A stretch of DNA of 41,865 nt from the NCBI GenBank assembly GCA_047972135.1, contig JBKEAJ010000015.1, positions 1 through 41,865 of the forward strand, given 5' to 3'. The notes beneath the pieces are model-generated. The model was not told the origin of the DNA. It saw only the letters and a list, made by a program, of their open reading frames with translations, and searched no databases. The translations under genes were made by a program, and so were the position numbers. Source of the stretch: JBKEAJ01 sp047972135. GTDB lineage: Bacteria > Bacteroidota > Bacteroidia > Bacteroidales > Prolixibacteraceae. Below are positions 16,702-27,183 of this stretch, piece after piece (the stretch's first letter is position 1; every line of letters begins with the position of its first letter).

Positions 16702-17817
16702 ATGGAAGGCAAGAAAAAGATAAGAGTCGGAATTACCCCCGGCGATATTAACGGAATTGGTTATGAGGTAGTCTTAAAGACTCTTGAAGACACGCGATTG
16801 TTGGAATTATGTACACCCATCATCTATGGGTCGTCGAAAGTTGCATCTTACTTCAAGGATGTTTTAGACTACAAGCAGATTTATATCAATAGTATTAATT
16901 CTGCCAACTATTCCGACAGCAATAAAATAAATCTTGTCAATGTCAACGATGCAACCATCAAGGTGGAGTTGGGGAAGATGACTGAGGATGGAGGCAAGGC
17001 ATCATTCGAGTCTTTGGAGAGTGCGGTTTCCGATTTAAAGTCGGGTTTGATAGATGTAGTTGTCACGGCACCAATTTCGAAGGAGAATATTCAGCGGAGT
17101 GGATTTAAGTATAGTGGTCATACTGAGTATTTTGCTGATAGTTTTGGCAGTCGCAGTTTTACGATGCTGATGGTTAGCAACAGTTTGAAGATAGGCTTTG
17201 TTACGAGTCATGTTCCCTTGAAAGACGTTTCCGAGTTGATAAGCAAGGACTTGATAAAAGAGAAATTACAGATACTTTCTGACACCTTACTTCGCGATTT
17301 TGCAAAGCGCAAGGGGCGTATAGCAGTATTATCTCTCAATCCTCATTGTGGGGAGAATGGGGTTTTGGGTTCGGAGGAGCAAGAAATCATCATACCGGCC
17401 ATCAAGGAGGCAGCCAATATGGGCATAAACGTTCATGGTCCTTATGCTGCGGATGGATTTTTCGGTTCTGCAGTTTATAAGAAGTTTGATGCAGTGTTGG
17501 CAATGTATCATGATCAGGGCTTGCCGGTATTTAAGCTTTTAGATTTTGAGTCGGGAGTCAACTATACAGCGGGCTTGGAGATTATCAGAACATCTCCTGT
17601 GCATGGCACGGCATTTGACAAAGCGGGCAAGAATGAAGCGGACGAGAGTTCCTTTAGGAGTGCTTTATATTTGGCAATAGATATTCATCGGAATAGGGCA
17701 GTCTACGACGAGTTGGTCGCCAATCCGGTAAAAAAGCACGAAGTTCAGCATAATCAGCGTCGCGAGCGGGATGTCAGTGTATCCGAGTTAAGGGAGGTTC
17801 GTCAGTCAGAAAATTAG
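16702..17817 (+). CDS. pdxA: 4-hydroxythreonine-4-phosphate dehydrogenase
   Basis: PdxA oxidises 4-phosphohydroxy-L-threonine with NAD in pyridoxal phosphate synthesis. The start RVGITPGDINGIGYEVVLK is diagnostic. Metal-binding histidines appear in YSGHTEYF (about 139), SLNPHCGENG (about 215) and AMYHDQGLP (about 270), and FESGVNYTAGLEIIRTSPVHGTAFD closes the catalytic core. At 371 residues it has a charged tail of about 30 residues beyond the family core (from about NPVKKHE), of unknown role. ruvA begins within 8 bp of the stop. Confidence 0.96.
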   Translation: MEGKKKIRVGITPGDINGIGYEVVLKTLEDTRLLELCTPIIYGSSKVASYFKDVLDYKQIYINSINSANYSDSNKINLVNVNDATIKVELGKMTEDGGKASFESLESAVSDLKSGLIDVVVTAPISKENIQRSGFKYSGHTEYFADSFGSRSFTMLMVSNSLKIGFVTSHVPLKDVSELISKDLIKEKLQILSDTLLRDFAKRKGRIAVLSLNPHCGENGVLGSEEQEIIIPAIKEAANMGINVHGPYAADGFFGSAVYKKFDAVLAMYHDQGLPVFKLLDFESGVNYTAGLEIIRTSPVHGTAFDKAGKNEADESSFRSALYLAIDIHRNRAVYDELVANPVKKHEVQHNQRRERDVSVSELREVRQSEN

Positions 17818-17824
17818 TTTGCTT

Positions 17825-18421
17825 ATGTATGATTTTCTAAAAGGTAAATTGGCAGAGGTCACGCCCACGTACATTGTTCTTGATGTAGGAGGTGTCGGCT
17901 ATTTATTGAATGTGTCCTTAGCGAGTTATTCGGAGCTTAATGGTAAGACGGATGCTAAGGTCTACACACATTTGCATGTTCGCGAGGATGCGATGCAGTT
18001 GTACGGATTTAACAGTACGGAGGAGCGAGAAATGTTTAGGCTGTTGATATCTGTAAGTGGAGTAGGAGCAAGCACGGCGATGGTCATGCTTTCGGGGATG
18101 AGTGTTGGGGAGATACAGCATGCCATATCGACAGAAGATGTAAAAACGATAGTAAGAGTAAAGGGCTTGGGGCAAAAGACTGCTCAACGCTTGATATTGG
18201 AGTTGAGAGATAAGGTAGGTCATATTTTGGTTGTATTGGGAACGGCAGATGCACAAAAAAAGCAAAATCAGGGCAATACGATAAAAAAAGAAGCGTTATC
18301 AGCTTTGATGATGTTGGGCTTTAATAGGAAAGCCGGCGAGACAGCAATTGATAAAGTTCTAAAAGGCAATCCCGACATGTCTGTTGAGGATTTGATTAGA
18401 GATTCATTGAAGTTGTTATAA
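17825..18421 (+). CDS. ruvA: Holliday junction branch migration protein RuvA
   Basis: RuvA binds four-way junctions and loads the RuvB motor. The 198-residue protein has the N-terminal OB fold (MYDFLKGKLAEVTPTYIVLDVGGVGYLL), paired helix-hairpin-helix motifs (LISVSGVGASTAMVML and IVRVKGLGQKTAQRLILEL, about 70-130) and a C-terminal domain (SALMMLGFNRKAGETAIDKVL) for RuvB binding. I chose the ATG at 17825; a TTG two codons earlier is possible. It lies between pdxA and sprA, which starts only 14 bp after its stop. Confidence 0.96.
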   Translation: MYDFLKGKLAEVTPTYIVLDVGGVGYLLNVSLASYSELNGKTDAKVYTHLHVREDAMQLYGFNSTEEREMFRLLISVSGVGASTAMVMLSGMSVGEIQHAISTEDVKTIVRVKGLGQKTAQRLILELRDKVGHILVVLGTADAQKKQNQGNTIKKEALSALMMLGFNRKAGETAIDKVLKGNPDMSVEDLIRDSLKLL

Positions 18422-18435
18422 ACAAATATAGTAGT

Positions 18436-21400
18436 TTGGGAAAGCATTTTTATTCATTGATTTTAGCAGTTATCCTGCAATTGTCGGGATTTCTTGTTGT
18501 GTCTGTTGCCGATGCGCAGAGCCAAAGCGACACCACAAACTTGGTATATCCTTTTGAAGATCAGAAGGAGCATAGTTTGCCGAGGGTAGAGGACAAATCT
18601 CCTCTTAAGCTCTACAGTCCTGATAACATAAAATATGAGTGGAAGTATGATTCTGAGACCGATCAATTTATTCTATATCAGAAAATTGGTGATTTTTACT
18701 ATCGCGCTCCGAAAGTTTTGGATAAACGGGAGTATTTAGATTACGATTTTAAGCAGACCATGCGTCAGTATTGGAATTCGCGGGCTATGGCAAGGGAAGA
18801 CGGGGAGTATACATCAGGGCTTATTCCCTCCATCAATATCAACAACGAGATATTTGAGAAAGTTTTTGGAAGTTCTGTGATAAACATTAAACCACAGGGC
18901 TATGTTGAGGTCAGTCTAGGTTATCAGATAAATAGGCGCGACGATCCTCAGATAGAGGAACGCTTGAGGCGTGTCGGATTGTTCGATTTCGACCAAAACA
19001 TCAACTTGTCGGTCACAGGTTCGATTGGGGATAAGATAAATTTGAACATGAATTTCAATACCGAGGCATCCTTCGACTTTGAGAATCGGATGAATATTAA
19101 ATTTGAGGGTGACGAGGATCAGATAGTCCAGAATGTAGAAGCCGGCAATGTGTCGATGCCGCTGTCGGGTAGTCTTATTCAAGGCGGCTCAAATTTGTGG
19201 GGAGTAAAAACCGATTTAAAATTTGGAAATTTAAGTATATCGGCACTTATTTCGCAGCAACGTGGCGATGCCAAGGTTATCAACCTCGAAGGTGGTATTC
19301 AGAACAACGAGTTTGAAATAGAAGCCACAGACTACGAAGCCAATCGGCATTTCTTTTTGGCACAGTATTTTAGGGATAATTATGATAAGGCATTATCTCG
19401 ATTACCAATCATACAGAGTGCAATTGTTATCAACAAGATAGAGGTTTGGGTCACCAACCGCAAGGGTGTTTACACTGAGTCTCGCAATGTGTTGGGTTTT
19501 ATGGACTTGGGGGAGCATAAGCTTAATATTTACAATAGTGTTCCTGGTTTTCAGGAGACATCGGGACTTACTGGAGTAGAAGCAAGTGTTCCTTTTAATG
19601 GGGCTAACAAGTTGTATGATGCTATGACCACGACTTATTCCTCTGTGCGCGATATTAATCAGGTAAATTCGGCACTGTCGCCATTGACTACATATAACTT
19701 TCAAGGCGGTCAGGACTACGAAAAGCTGGAGAGTGCAAGAAAGTTGCAGACAAACGAATATACACTCAACGAGCAGCTGGGCTATATTTCATTGAACACT
19801 GCCTTAAATTCAGATGAGGTATTGGCGGTTGCATACGAATACACTGTTAATGGCATAACTTACAAGGTCGGGGAGTTTTCTACCGATGGAATATTAAGTC
19901 CACAGACTTTGGTTGTGAAGTTATTGAAAGGTACTAGCCTCACGCCGCAGTTGCCCACGTGGGATTTGATGATGAAGAATATATATTCATTGAATACATA
20001 TAATTTGTCGCAAGACAATTTTAGGTTGGATGTTGTGTATCGCAACACTCAGACGGCATCAGATATCAACTATTTTCCCGACGGCACTCAGAAAGGTGTG
20101 ATTTTGCTGAAACTTCTCAACTCCGACAGGGTTAATTCTCAGCAGGATGCACAGAGCGACGGGCTTTACGACTTTATTCCCGGAGTTACGGTCAACATGT
20201 CAAAGGGTCAAATCATCTTTCCTGTTGTTGAGCCTTTCGGGTCTAATTTGGAGAAAGTATTTGCTTCCGACCCTGCATCGGCAGCCAAGTATGTGTTTAA
20301 TGCGCTTTACGATTCGACAAAATACAAGGCAAAGGAAGATGCATCGAAAGCGACTTACAAGCTGACCGGACGTTTTGAAGGGGCGACTTCCAACGAGGTG
20401 ATGCTTGGAGTTTTAAATGTTACACCGGGCTCTGTAAAAGTTATGGCAGGAGGTCGCGAGTTACAGGAGAATATAGACTACACCGTAGATTATTCTATGG
20501 GTAGAGTTCAGATAATAAATTCGGGTATTGCCGAATCGGGAACGCCTATTCAGGTCTCTGTTGAGAGTCAGGAGATATTTTCGCAGACGCAAAAGTCATT
20601 GATGGGTACGCATGCCGAGTATGAGTTTTCGAATAAACTGAAAGTTGGCGGTACGTTTATGTATTTGAACGAGCGTCCAGTAATACCGAAAGTAGATTAT
20701 GGTCAGGAGCCTGTCAACAATATTATGCTCGGGGCAAATGTGTCTTACAACACTAAGTCGAATTTAATCACTAACATTGTAGATGCCCTGCCCTTTTACA
20801 AGGCAAATGGCGAGTCGTCGTTTTCTTTTGATGCCGAGATGGCAAAGTTGATAGTCAATTCATCGAACACTACCGACGAGACGGGAGTTGTTTATCTTGA
20901 TGATTTTGAGGGAGCGCAAACTGATTATTCGCTAAAGGCAGTCAATGCATGGGAGTTTGCGTCTATTCCGCAGCATCAGACGAGTTCGGGGATGTTTCCT
21001 GAAGCTGGTAATTCGGGATTGTCGTCGGGTAAAAATAGGGCAAATGTCACTTGGTATAGGCTCGACAATATGTTTCTTAGCTCTGGGAACTCCCTTTTGC
21101 CGCAGTATTTGCAAGATGACAAAGATCAGTTATCGCAGAATAGTGTTCGTCTTGTACGACTTGCGGAGTTGTATCCCGACAAGGAGCTTCCTGTTGGGGA
21201 GCCCGAGATTGTAAGTACTTTCGACGTGGCATTTTACCCTTCCGAAGCGGGTTTTTATAATTTTGATGATGGTTCCGACGGTTCATTTGCAGGTCTATCT
21301 AACGACGGGAATCTCAATAATCCGGAGAGTCGATGGGGCGGAATAATGCGCGATATTGATGTTACCGATTTTGAGGAGTCGAATATCGAGTATATTGATT

Positions 21401-24400
21401 TTTGGCTAATGGACCCATTTTCGGAGTGGTATCAGGATCATCCTGTCAGCGAGATTGGTGGTTATTTATATTTCAACCTTGGCAATATCAGTGAGGATAT
21501 TTTGAAAGATGGTCGCAAGTCTTTTGAGAGTGGACTTCCGACAAGCGACAACTCATCTACAACCGACACTACAAGCTGGGCATTAGTGCCCAATAAGACT
21601 TCGTATGTGAACACCTTTGAGAACTCCTCAACACAAGATCAGCAGGATATTGGTTTCGACGGAATGACCGATGAGCAGGAGCGAATATTTTACGCAAGCT
21701 ACCTGAGTGCCATAAAAGCTAAGGTTCCCGACGCTGTTTATCAGCAGATTTATGCAGACCCATCGGGCGACAACTACCATTATTATAGGGGTTCTGATTA
21801 CGATAGTGACCAGGCATCTATTTTGGGGCGTTATAAGAAATATCGCTTGCCGCAGGGAAACTCCATATTGCCTGACCAAAGTCCGGAGTCTTATTCGACA
21901 CAAGAAACCATAGACCCTGATGTTGAGGATATTAACGATGATAATACGATGAATGAGTACGAGCAGTACTATCAGTATAAAATCAATCTTCGCCCCGATG
22001 CTATGGAAAGCGGTCAAAACTACATTGTAGAATCGCAGACGGCGGAGGTAACGCTAGAGAATAAGCAGCCTGCAGAGGTAACGTGGTACCACTTCCGCAT
22101 ACCCATAAGCGATTACGATGATAAGTTTGGTAATATCGCTGATTTTAAATCCATTAGGTTCTTGCGGATGTATATGAAGAACTTTAAGCATCCTTTGGTA
22201 ATGCGTTTTGGGGAGCTTGGACTTATCAAATCTAGTTGGCGTATTTACGACAATACGCTTGTTGACAAGGGTCTTGTTGCCAATGATGCAAATGCATCCT
22301 TGGAGATGAGCGTTATCAACATCGAACAAAACTCCCAGCGCAGAGGGAAAGTGGGCTATGTGATACCTCCGGGCATTGAGCGAGTAAACGATTATACAAC
22401 TAGTCAGGGCGTAGCACAAAATGAACAGTCGATGATGCTTATTGCCAACGATATTGAGCTTGGCAATGCCAAGGCAGTTTATAAATCTTTGGATTTGGAT
22501 TTAAGACGCTATAAGCGATTGAAAATGGAGGTTCATGCCGAGTCACTGACCAACGAGAGCTTGAACGACGACGAGATGTCAGTCTTTATCAGGCTATGTA
22601 CCGATTTCGACGACAATTATTATGAGTATGAGGTGCCCTTGACCTTGACGGCTAATAAGGGAGAGACCGATCCATACAAGATCTGGCCTGATGAGAATAG
22701 GATTGATATTCCCTTGGATGTATTTACGGAGTTAAAGTTAGAGAGAAAAGAGAAAATTAATTCGGGCGAGTCTAGCTATACAGAAGTGTTCAGTGCGCGT
22801 CATACTGGAGTCAACTACAACAAAAATATTGTTTCAATCAAGGGTACACCTAGTCTAGCCGATGTAAAGTATGCTATGATCGGAGTTAGGAATAAGCAGA
22901 ATAGCTCAGATATGTCGGCAAAATCTGTTGAGGTTTGGGTTAACGAATTGCGACTTGCTGATTCTGAAGACGAAGGCGGCTGGGGGATGATTGCCCGTAT
23001 GGGCATGCAGTTGTCGGATTTAGGATCCATCAACGCCTCGACAAGGTTTAGGAGTGCAGGGTTTGGAGCTATTGATCAGACAGCCACGGAGCGATTGCTT
23101 AATGATGTTACCGATGTTGATTTCTCTACATCCCTACAATTGGGTAAGCTGTTGCCCGAGAGTTTTGGAGCAAGTATTCCTATGTATTTTGCTTATTCAC
23201 AGAGTGTTGAGAAAGAGGAGTATAATCCTCTAGATGCCGATTTGACGGTTGACGAGTCCTTGTCTGTCGCAGTCGATGATGCGGAGAGAGATTTTATCAA
23301 CAGTGTGTCTAAAGACGTAGTTAGGCGTAAGAGTTTTAACCTGTCGAATATTAATTTTAATCCCAAGAAGCGGGAGAAAGTCGAAGACAATACCCTTGCC
23401 GATGTTACTGTCAATAAGGATATACAGCAGGCAGTCGATTTGCTTGATAAATCGTCTGCCGACAAGCAGCAGCACAAAGATGATAAGAAGAAAGCAAAGG
23501 CAGAGTCGGGGAATAAGCCCTTTTATCATATTTCCAACTTTAGCTTAAGCTATGGCTACAACGAGTATTATGCAAGGAACATCAATGAGGCATCCAATAT
23601 TGACAAGCAGTACACAGGGCTGTTTGCCTACAACTACACTATTCCGAAAGATTTATCGGTGTATCCTTTTAGGAGTGTCTACAAACCAAAGAGTTATCCT
23701 TTTAAATATATCTCTGATTTTAATTTTAACTTGTTGCCGACAGCTATTAGTTTTCAATCGGATATGTATCGGCGATATAACGAGATAGAATATCGTGACA
23801 TAACCAACTCCGACTTGATAATGGAGAATACTTATCAGAAAGACTGGCAGTGGGGCAATAATATTAATCTTCAATTTAAACCGACGAAGTCGATGGATTT
23901 GACATTCACCAACCGTCGCGTTGCAAGGATTGACGAGCCTTACGGAAAGCTTGATAAGCACGATGACGATTTCGATGCCAAACGCGACACGATAATCGAC
24001 AATTTGCTGTCGGGCGGGCGGACGATAGCTTACGACCACACAATAGTTTTCAATTATAATATTCCTATCAATAAGTTTAAACTGTTCGACTGGGTAACAT
24101 CAACATTTAACTACGCAGGTTCCTATGCTTGGGATGCTGCACCTTTGCTAGCTGATGACACTGAATTTATTACAGGTAATTATGTTGAAAATTCGATGGT
24201 CATCAACAGTAATAACAATCTGACATTAGAACGCTTATACACAAAGATACCTTATCTTAAAAAAGTAGAGCAGCGTTTCAAAGGAGGTAAGCAGGGAGCT
24301 AAAGGACAGAGTCAAGGAGCTAATCAAAATGTTGAGAATTTAGATGCCTCCGAAACAAAAGAGGTCGTTTATCGTAAAAAGCGGGTCAGCCTAACTGCCC

Positions 24401-26010
24401 ATGAGCCGTTCATGATAAATCATAATCTGGCGTCTCGTGAAGCTGCATTGTATGTTGTCGACCAAGATGGAGGAGCAGTTCAGGGCGATATTGAGCTTGT
24501 TAATGCCAATACAATAAGGTTCACTCCCTCGGAGGATGTTGACAAGGCAGAGATAATTGCAAAGGCAACAGTCAAGCGCAAGAGTTTCGACCCTAGTTTA
24601 TTTGTTGACGTTCCATTGCGACTGTTAATGTCGGTGAGGCGTGTGAGTATAAATTACACTCGCGAAGGCGGTACGTCTATGAATGGTTTTATGCCTGAGT
24701 CGGGATGGTTTGGCGGCGACAATTACACCTCTCAGATATATGGAGTAGGAGGGTCTAGTTTTGCCCCCGGTATTCCGTTTTTGTTGGGATTTCAGAACAA
24801 TAGCTTTGCCGAGACAGCTGCGTCGAAGGGCTGGTTGACAACCGATTCTACAATTCTCAGTAGTAATCCGATACAATTTTCTCAAAGAGAGCGTATCACA
24901 TTGCGAGCGACCATAGAACCTCTTCCACAGATAAAGATAGATCTTGACGGTATGTATGACAAACGCGACAGGGAAAGTCAGTATTACACCTATAGCAACA
25001 GTAATTTCAATAATACGGTCTACTCGCTAACTGGCGATATATCGATGAGTGTGTTGACCATATCTTCGGCATTCGAGAAGATGGGCGGCAAAGGTACAGG
25101 AGTTAAGACCTCCAAGGCATTTCAGACCTTCTTGGCAAACCGCTCTGTCATTGCAGGACGCTTGGCACAACAAGAAGTTGGTCGAAATCCCTCATACACT
25201 GGAGGGGTGACCGGGACTGACGGCTATGGAGTGAACTCAGCTCAAGTACTTATCCCTGCGTTTTTTGCAGCGTATACCGGTAAGAATCCGAAGAATGTAT
25301 CGCTTAGTATGCTACCTTCGATGCTTTCGTTCTTTCCTAATTGGCGTTTGCGCTACGACGGACTTACCAAACATATCCCGGCTCTTGCCAATACCTTCAA
25401 GAATATTTCGATTAATCATAGGTATACATCCACCTATTCAATTAGTAATTATCAGGTTAGGTCTAGTTATGAGGCAGGTTCTATTGATGCCAACAGTGGG
25501 AACTTCGAGTCTCCCTACGATATATCGACAGTTCAGTTTCGTGAGCAGTTTGCACCGCTTATAGGTATAGATTTGGGTTTGATAAATGATATAGATTTAG
25601 GCTTCGATTATCAAACGACGAGGGATTTGGTTCTGAGTATTGTCAATATGCAGGTTTCGGAAACTCGCAATAATTCAATGTCCTTTACCTTGGGGTATAT
25701 TTTCAAGAATATGGATTTATTTATAAAGACTAAGCGTAATCAGAAGATGTATTCCAACGACCTGACTATCAGGGCTCAGTATACATTCGACAGGACAAAG
25801 GCGGTGATACGAGATATAGCAACAGCAGCTAATACGACGGTTCTGAGCGGACAGGATGGTTCGTCGATGCGTGTCACTGCTGAATATTCATTAAGCGATG
25901 CATTCGGTGTTCGCGGCTACTACGAAAGAGTGATGAATACGCCACATATAAATGCGATTTTAAATGGTACAACGAGATTTGGCTTGTCGTTTACGGTGAA
26001 TTTGTTTTAA
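18436..26010 (+). CDS. sprA: T9SS outer-membrane translocon SprA (Sov)
   Basis: SprA forms the very large single-chain beta-barrel (36 strands in the flavobacterial structure) through which T9SS cargo crosses the outer membrane. The 2524-residue protein matches the family's unusual size. A signal peptide (about 1-28, GKHFYSLILAVILQLSG...ADAQ) leads into the typical YKIGDFYYRAPK-like N-terminal region. GSVINIKPQGYVEVSLGYQ and IQGGSNLWGVKTDLKFG are SprA-like plug and barrel segments, and MVVDDFEGAQ-type elements appear as YLDDFEGAQTDYSL. The final residues TRFGLSFTVNLF form a C-terminal beta strand. The only upstream start in frame is TTG at 18436; there is no ATG before residue 80. It appears translationally close to ruvA and to the TonB-like gene, 8 bp downstream. 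Confidence 0.95.
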   Translation: MGKHFYSLILAVILQLSGFLVVSVADAQSQSDTTNLVYPFEDQKEHSLPRVEDKSPLKLYSPDNIKYEWKYDSETDQFILYQKIGDFYYRAPKVLDKREYLDYDFKQTMRQYWNSRAMAREDGEYTSGLIPSININNEIFEKVFGSSVINIKPQGYVEVSLGYQINRRDDPQIEERLRRVGLFDFDQNINLSVTGSIGDKINLNMNFNTEASFDFENRMNIKFEGDEDQIVQNVEAGNVSMPLSGSLIQGGSNLWGVKTDLKFGNLSISALISQQRGDAKVINLEGGIQNNEFEIEATDYEANRHFFLAQYFRDNYDKALSRLPIIQSAIVINKIEVWVTNRKGVYTESRNVLGFMDLGEHKLNIYNSVPGFQETSGLTGVEASVPFNGANKLYDAMTTTYSSVRDINQVNSALSPLTTYNFQGGQDYEKLESARKLQTNEYTLNEQLGYISLNTALNSDEVLAVAYEYTVNGITYKVGEFSTDGILSPQTLVVKLLKGTSLTPQLPTWDLMMKNIYSLNTYNLSQDNFRLDVVYRNTQTASDINYFPDGTQKGVILLKLLNSDRVNSQQDAQSDGLYDFIPGVTVNMSKGQIIFPVVEPFGSNLEKVFASDPASAAKYVFNALYDSTKYKAKEDASKATYKLTGRFEGATSNEVMLGVLNVTPGSVKVMAGGRELQENIDYTVDYSMGRVQIINSGIAESGTPIQVSVESQEIFSQTQKSLMGTHAEYEFSNKLKVGGTFMYLNERPVIPKVDYGQEPVNNIMLGANVSYNTKSNLITNIVDALPFYKANGESSFSFDAEMAKLIVNSSNTTDETGVVYLDDFEGAQTDYSLKAVNAWEFASIPQHQTSSGMFPEAGNSGLSSGKNRANVTWYRLDNMFLSSGNSLLPQYLQDDKDQLSQNSVRLVRLAELYPDKELPVGEPEIVSTFDVAFYPSEAGFYNFDDGSDGSFAGLSNDGNLNNPESRWGGIMRDIDVTDFEESNIEYIDFWLMDPFSEWYQDHPVSEIGGYLYFNLGNISEDILKDGRKSFESGLPTSDNSSTTDTTSWALVPNKTSYVNTFENSSTQDQQDIGFDGMTDEQERIFYASYLSAIKAKVPDAVYQQIYADPSGDNYHYYRGSDYDSDQASILGRYKKYRLPQGNSILPDQSPESYSTQETIDPDVEDINDDNTMNEYEQYYQYKINLRPDAMESGQNYIVESQTAEVTLENKQPAEVTWYHFRIPISDYDDKFGNIADFKSIRFLRMYMKNFKHPLVMRFGELGLIKSSWRIYDNTLVDKGLVANDANASLEMSVINIEQNSQRRGKVGYVIPPGIERVNDYTTSQGVAQNEQSMMLIANDIELGNAKAVYKSLDLDLRRYKRLKMEVHAESLTNESLNDDEMSVFIRLCTDFDDNYYEYEVPLTLTANKGETDPYKIWPDENRIDIPLDVFTELKLERKEKINSGESSYTEVFSARHTGVNYNKNIVSIKGTPSLADVKYAMIGVRNKQNSSDMSAKSVEVWVNELRLADSEDEGGWGMIARMGMQLSDLGSINASTRFRSAGFGAIDQTATERLLNDVTDVDFSTSLQLGKLLPESFGASIPMYFAYSQSVEKEEYNPLDADLTVDESLSVAVDDAERDFINSVSKDVVRRKSFNLSNINFNPKKREKVEDNTLADVTVNKDIQQAVDLLDKSSADKQQHKDDKKKAKAESGNKPFYHISNFSLSYGYNEYYARNINEASNIDKQYTGLFAYNYTIPKDLSVYPFRSVYKPKSYPFKYISDFNFNLLPTAISFQSDMYRRYNEIEYRDITNSDLIMENTYQKDWQWGNNINLQFKPTKSMDLTFTNRRVARIDEPYGKLDKHDDDFDAKRDTIIDNLLSGGRTIAYDHTIVFNYNIPINKFKLFDWVTSTFNYAGSYAWDAAPLLADDTEFITGNYVENSMVINSNNNLTLERLYTKIPYLKKVEQRFKGGKQGAKGQSQGANQNVENLDASETKEVVYRKKRVSLTAHEPFMINHNLASREAALYVVDQDGGAVQGDIELVNANTIRFTPSEDVDKAEIIAKATVKRKSFDPSLFVDVPLRLLMSVRRVSINYTREGGTSMNGFMPESGWFGGDNYTSQIYGVGGSSFAPGIPFLLGFQNNSFAETAASKGWLTTDSTILSSNPIQFSQRERITLRATIEPLPQIKIDLDGMYDKRDRESQYYTYSNSNFNNTVYSLTGDISMSVLTISSAFEKMGGKGTGVKTSKAFQTFLANRSVIAGRLAQQEVGRNPSYTGGVTGTDGYGVNSAQVLIPAFFAAYTGKNPKNVSLSMLPSMLSFFPNWRLRYDGLTKHIPALANTFKNISINHRYTSTYSISNYQVRSSYEAGSIDANSGNFESPYDISTVQFREQFAPLIGIDLGLINDIDLGFDYQTTRDLVLSIVNMQVSETRNNSMSFTLGYIFKNMDLFIKTKRNQKMYSNDLTIRAQYTFDRTKAVIRDIATAANTTVLSGQDGSSMRVTAEYSLSDAFGVRGYYERVMNTPHINAILNGTTRFGLSFTVNLF

Positions 26011-26018
26011 TTTGCTGT

Positions 26019-26771
26019 ATGTTTCAGTTGCTCATCATATTCTATAATAAGCATATCTATGGTATCATGGGTACTTTGGTAGCCCATATATTTATTTTTG
26101 TATTTCTTATATACACAGACATGAAAGCTCCTGCTAATATTGTTGAGAACGAGGTTGTTATAGACTTTTCGCAGGATATTGAGGCAAGCGAAGAGCAAGT
26201 CGAAGAAACACAAGACGACAAGCAGGCGCAGGAAGCACTCACCAACGAGGGGTCAGCACGAGGGGAGCAACACGAGGTGGAAACAACTACCAATATCTCG
26301 GAAGTTGTGCGGCAAAGAACCGACAATGTTTTTGACGAGGATTACGATGAACAAATTGAGCAGGCAAAGGCTTTGGTACAGAGTGTCAGCAACAATTTAG
26401 CAAAAAAAATACCGGAGCTGCCTCCTCAAGATATGTCTGTTGTGAGTTCAGACGGCATGACAGAGGAAGAAGCGAAGGAGAAGATTTTTTCGGGAGAGAG
26501 TAATATTGTTTATTACTTGGACAATCGTTATCATAAGACTTTGTTTGTGCCTGTTTATCTTGCCAAGTCGGCACAAAAGGTAGAGGTTGAAATAATTGTA
26601 GATAGGCAGGGTAGAGTGCTAAAGGCAAATCCGGTGATAGTTGGCAATCCTGAAGATTTAACCATTTATGCTTATGCCAAGCAGGCAGCATTGCGTAGCA
26701 CCTTTAATGTTAGTAACTCATCACCGTCGAGACAGAGAGGTAAGATAGTTTATAGTTTTGTAGGTCAATAG
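26019..26771 (+). CDS. TonB-like energy transducer protein
   Basis: A 250-residue protein with one N-terminal membrane anchor (about 14-33, IYGIMGTLVAHIFIFVFLIY). A long, strongly acidic Glu/Gln-rich linker follows (about 45-125), then a C-terminal TonB-like domain (about 175-250) containing VEVEIIVDRQGRVLKANPVI and KQAALRSTFN. TonB proteins couple the proton gradient to outer-membrane receptors. The linker lacks the usual Pro-Lys repeats, so a specialised role is possible. It begins 8 bp after sprA and probably shares its transcript, which raises the possibility of a link with outer-membrane secretion; that is inference from position only. Confidence 0.75.
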   Translation: MFQLLIIFYNKHIYGIMGTLVAHIFIFVFLIYTDMKAPANIVENEVVIDFSQDIEASEEQVEETQDDKQAQEALTNEGSARGEQHEVETTTNISEVVRQRTDNVFDEDYDEQIEQAKALVQSVSNNLAKKIPELPPQDMSVVSSDGMTEEEAKEKIFSGESNIVYYLDNRYHKTLFVPVYLAKSAQKVEVEIIVDRQGRVLKANPVIVGNPEDLTIYAYAKQAALRSTFNVSNSSPSRQRGKIVYSFVGQ

Positions 26772-26817
26772 TTCTATTAGATTTACAAATGTTAGTAAGT
26801 CTGTTGAAAATATTCTC

Positions 26818-26848
26818 TTGACGCCCTCATTAAATGGACTTATATTTG
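26818..26848 (+). promoter_or_regulatory. Promoter of the divIC operon
   Basis: TTG (26818-26820), 20 bp spacer, TATATTTG (26841-26848). It lies 38 bp before the DivIC-like start and explains the 115-bp gap after the TonB-like gene. Confidence 0.6.
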
Positions 26849-26886
26849 TGGTCTGTTGATAGTTGGATTAAAAAAAAGAAATAGTC

Positions 26887-27183
26887 ATGTCCGTAAGAAA
26901 GCCGAAAAAGAAAACAGCTTATATAATAATAACCTTGTTGGCGCTCTTCTTTATATGTTACAAGGATACTTATAGTTTGTACAATAATTACAAGGAGCGG
27001 TATGAGATTAAGGAGCTGGAAGCACAAAAACAGGCACTTATCTCTGATATAGCAAAGAATAAATCTGAGATTAAGGCACTCAAGATTGAAGACCGAGCGG
27101 TCGAGAAAGTTGCTCGCGAGAAGTTGTATATGAAGAAAGACGGTGAAGATGTGTATGTAATCAAAAGGCACACAGAAAAATGA
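26887..27183 (+). CDS. Septum formation initiator (FtsB/DivIC family)
   Basis: A 98-residue bitopic protein of the FtsB/DivIC family, which links FtsL and FtsQ in the divisome. It has a basic N-terminus (SVRKPKKK), one membrane segment (about 11-26), a coiled coil with heptad-like spacing (about 30-72), and the family's VEKVAREKLYMKKDGEDVYVI ending, in two parts. Length is typical. Its TGA overlaps the next gene's ATG (ATGA). Confidence 0.9.
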   Translation: MSVRKPKKKTAYIIITLLALFFICYKDTYSLYNNYKERYEIKELEAQKQALISDIAKNKSEIKALKIEDRAVEKVAREKLYMKKDGEDVYVIKRHTEK

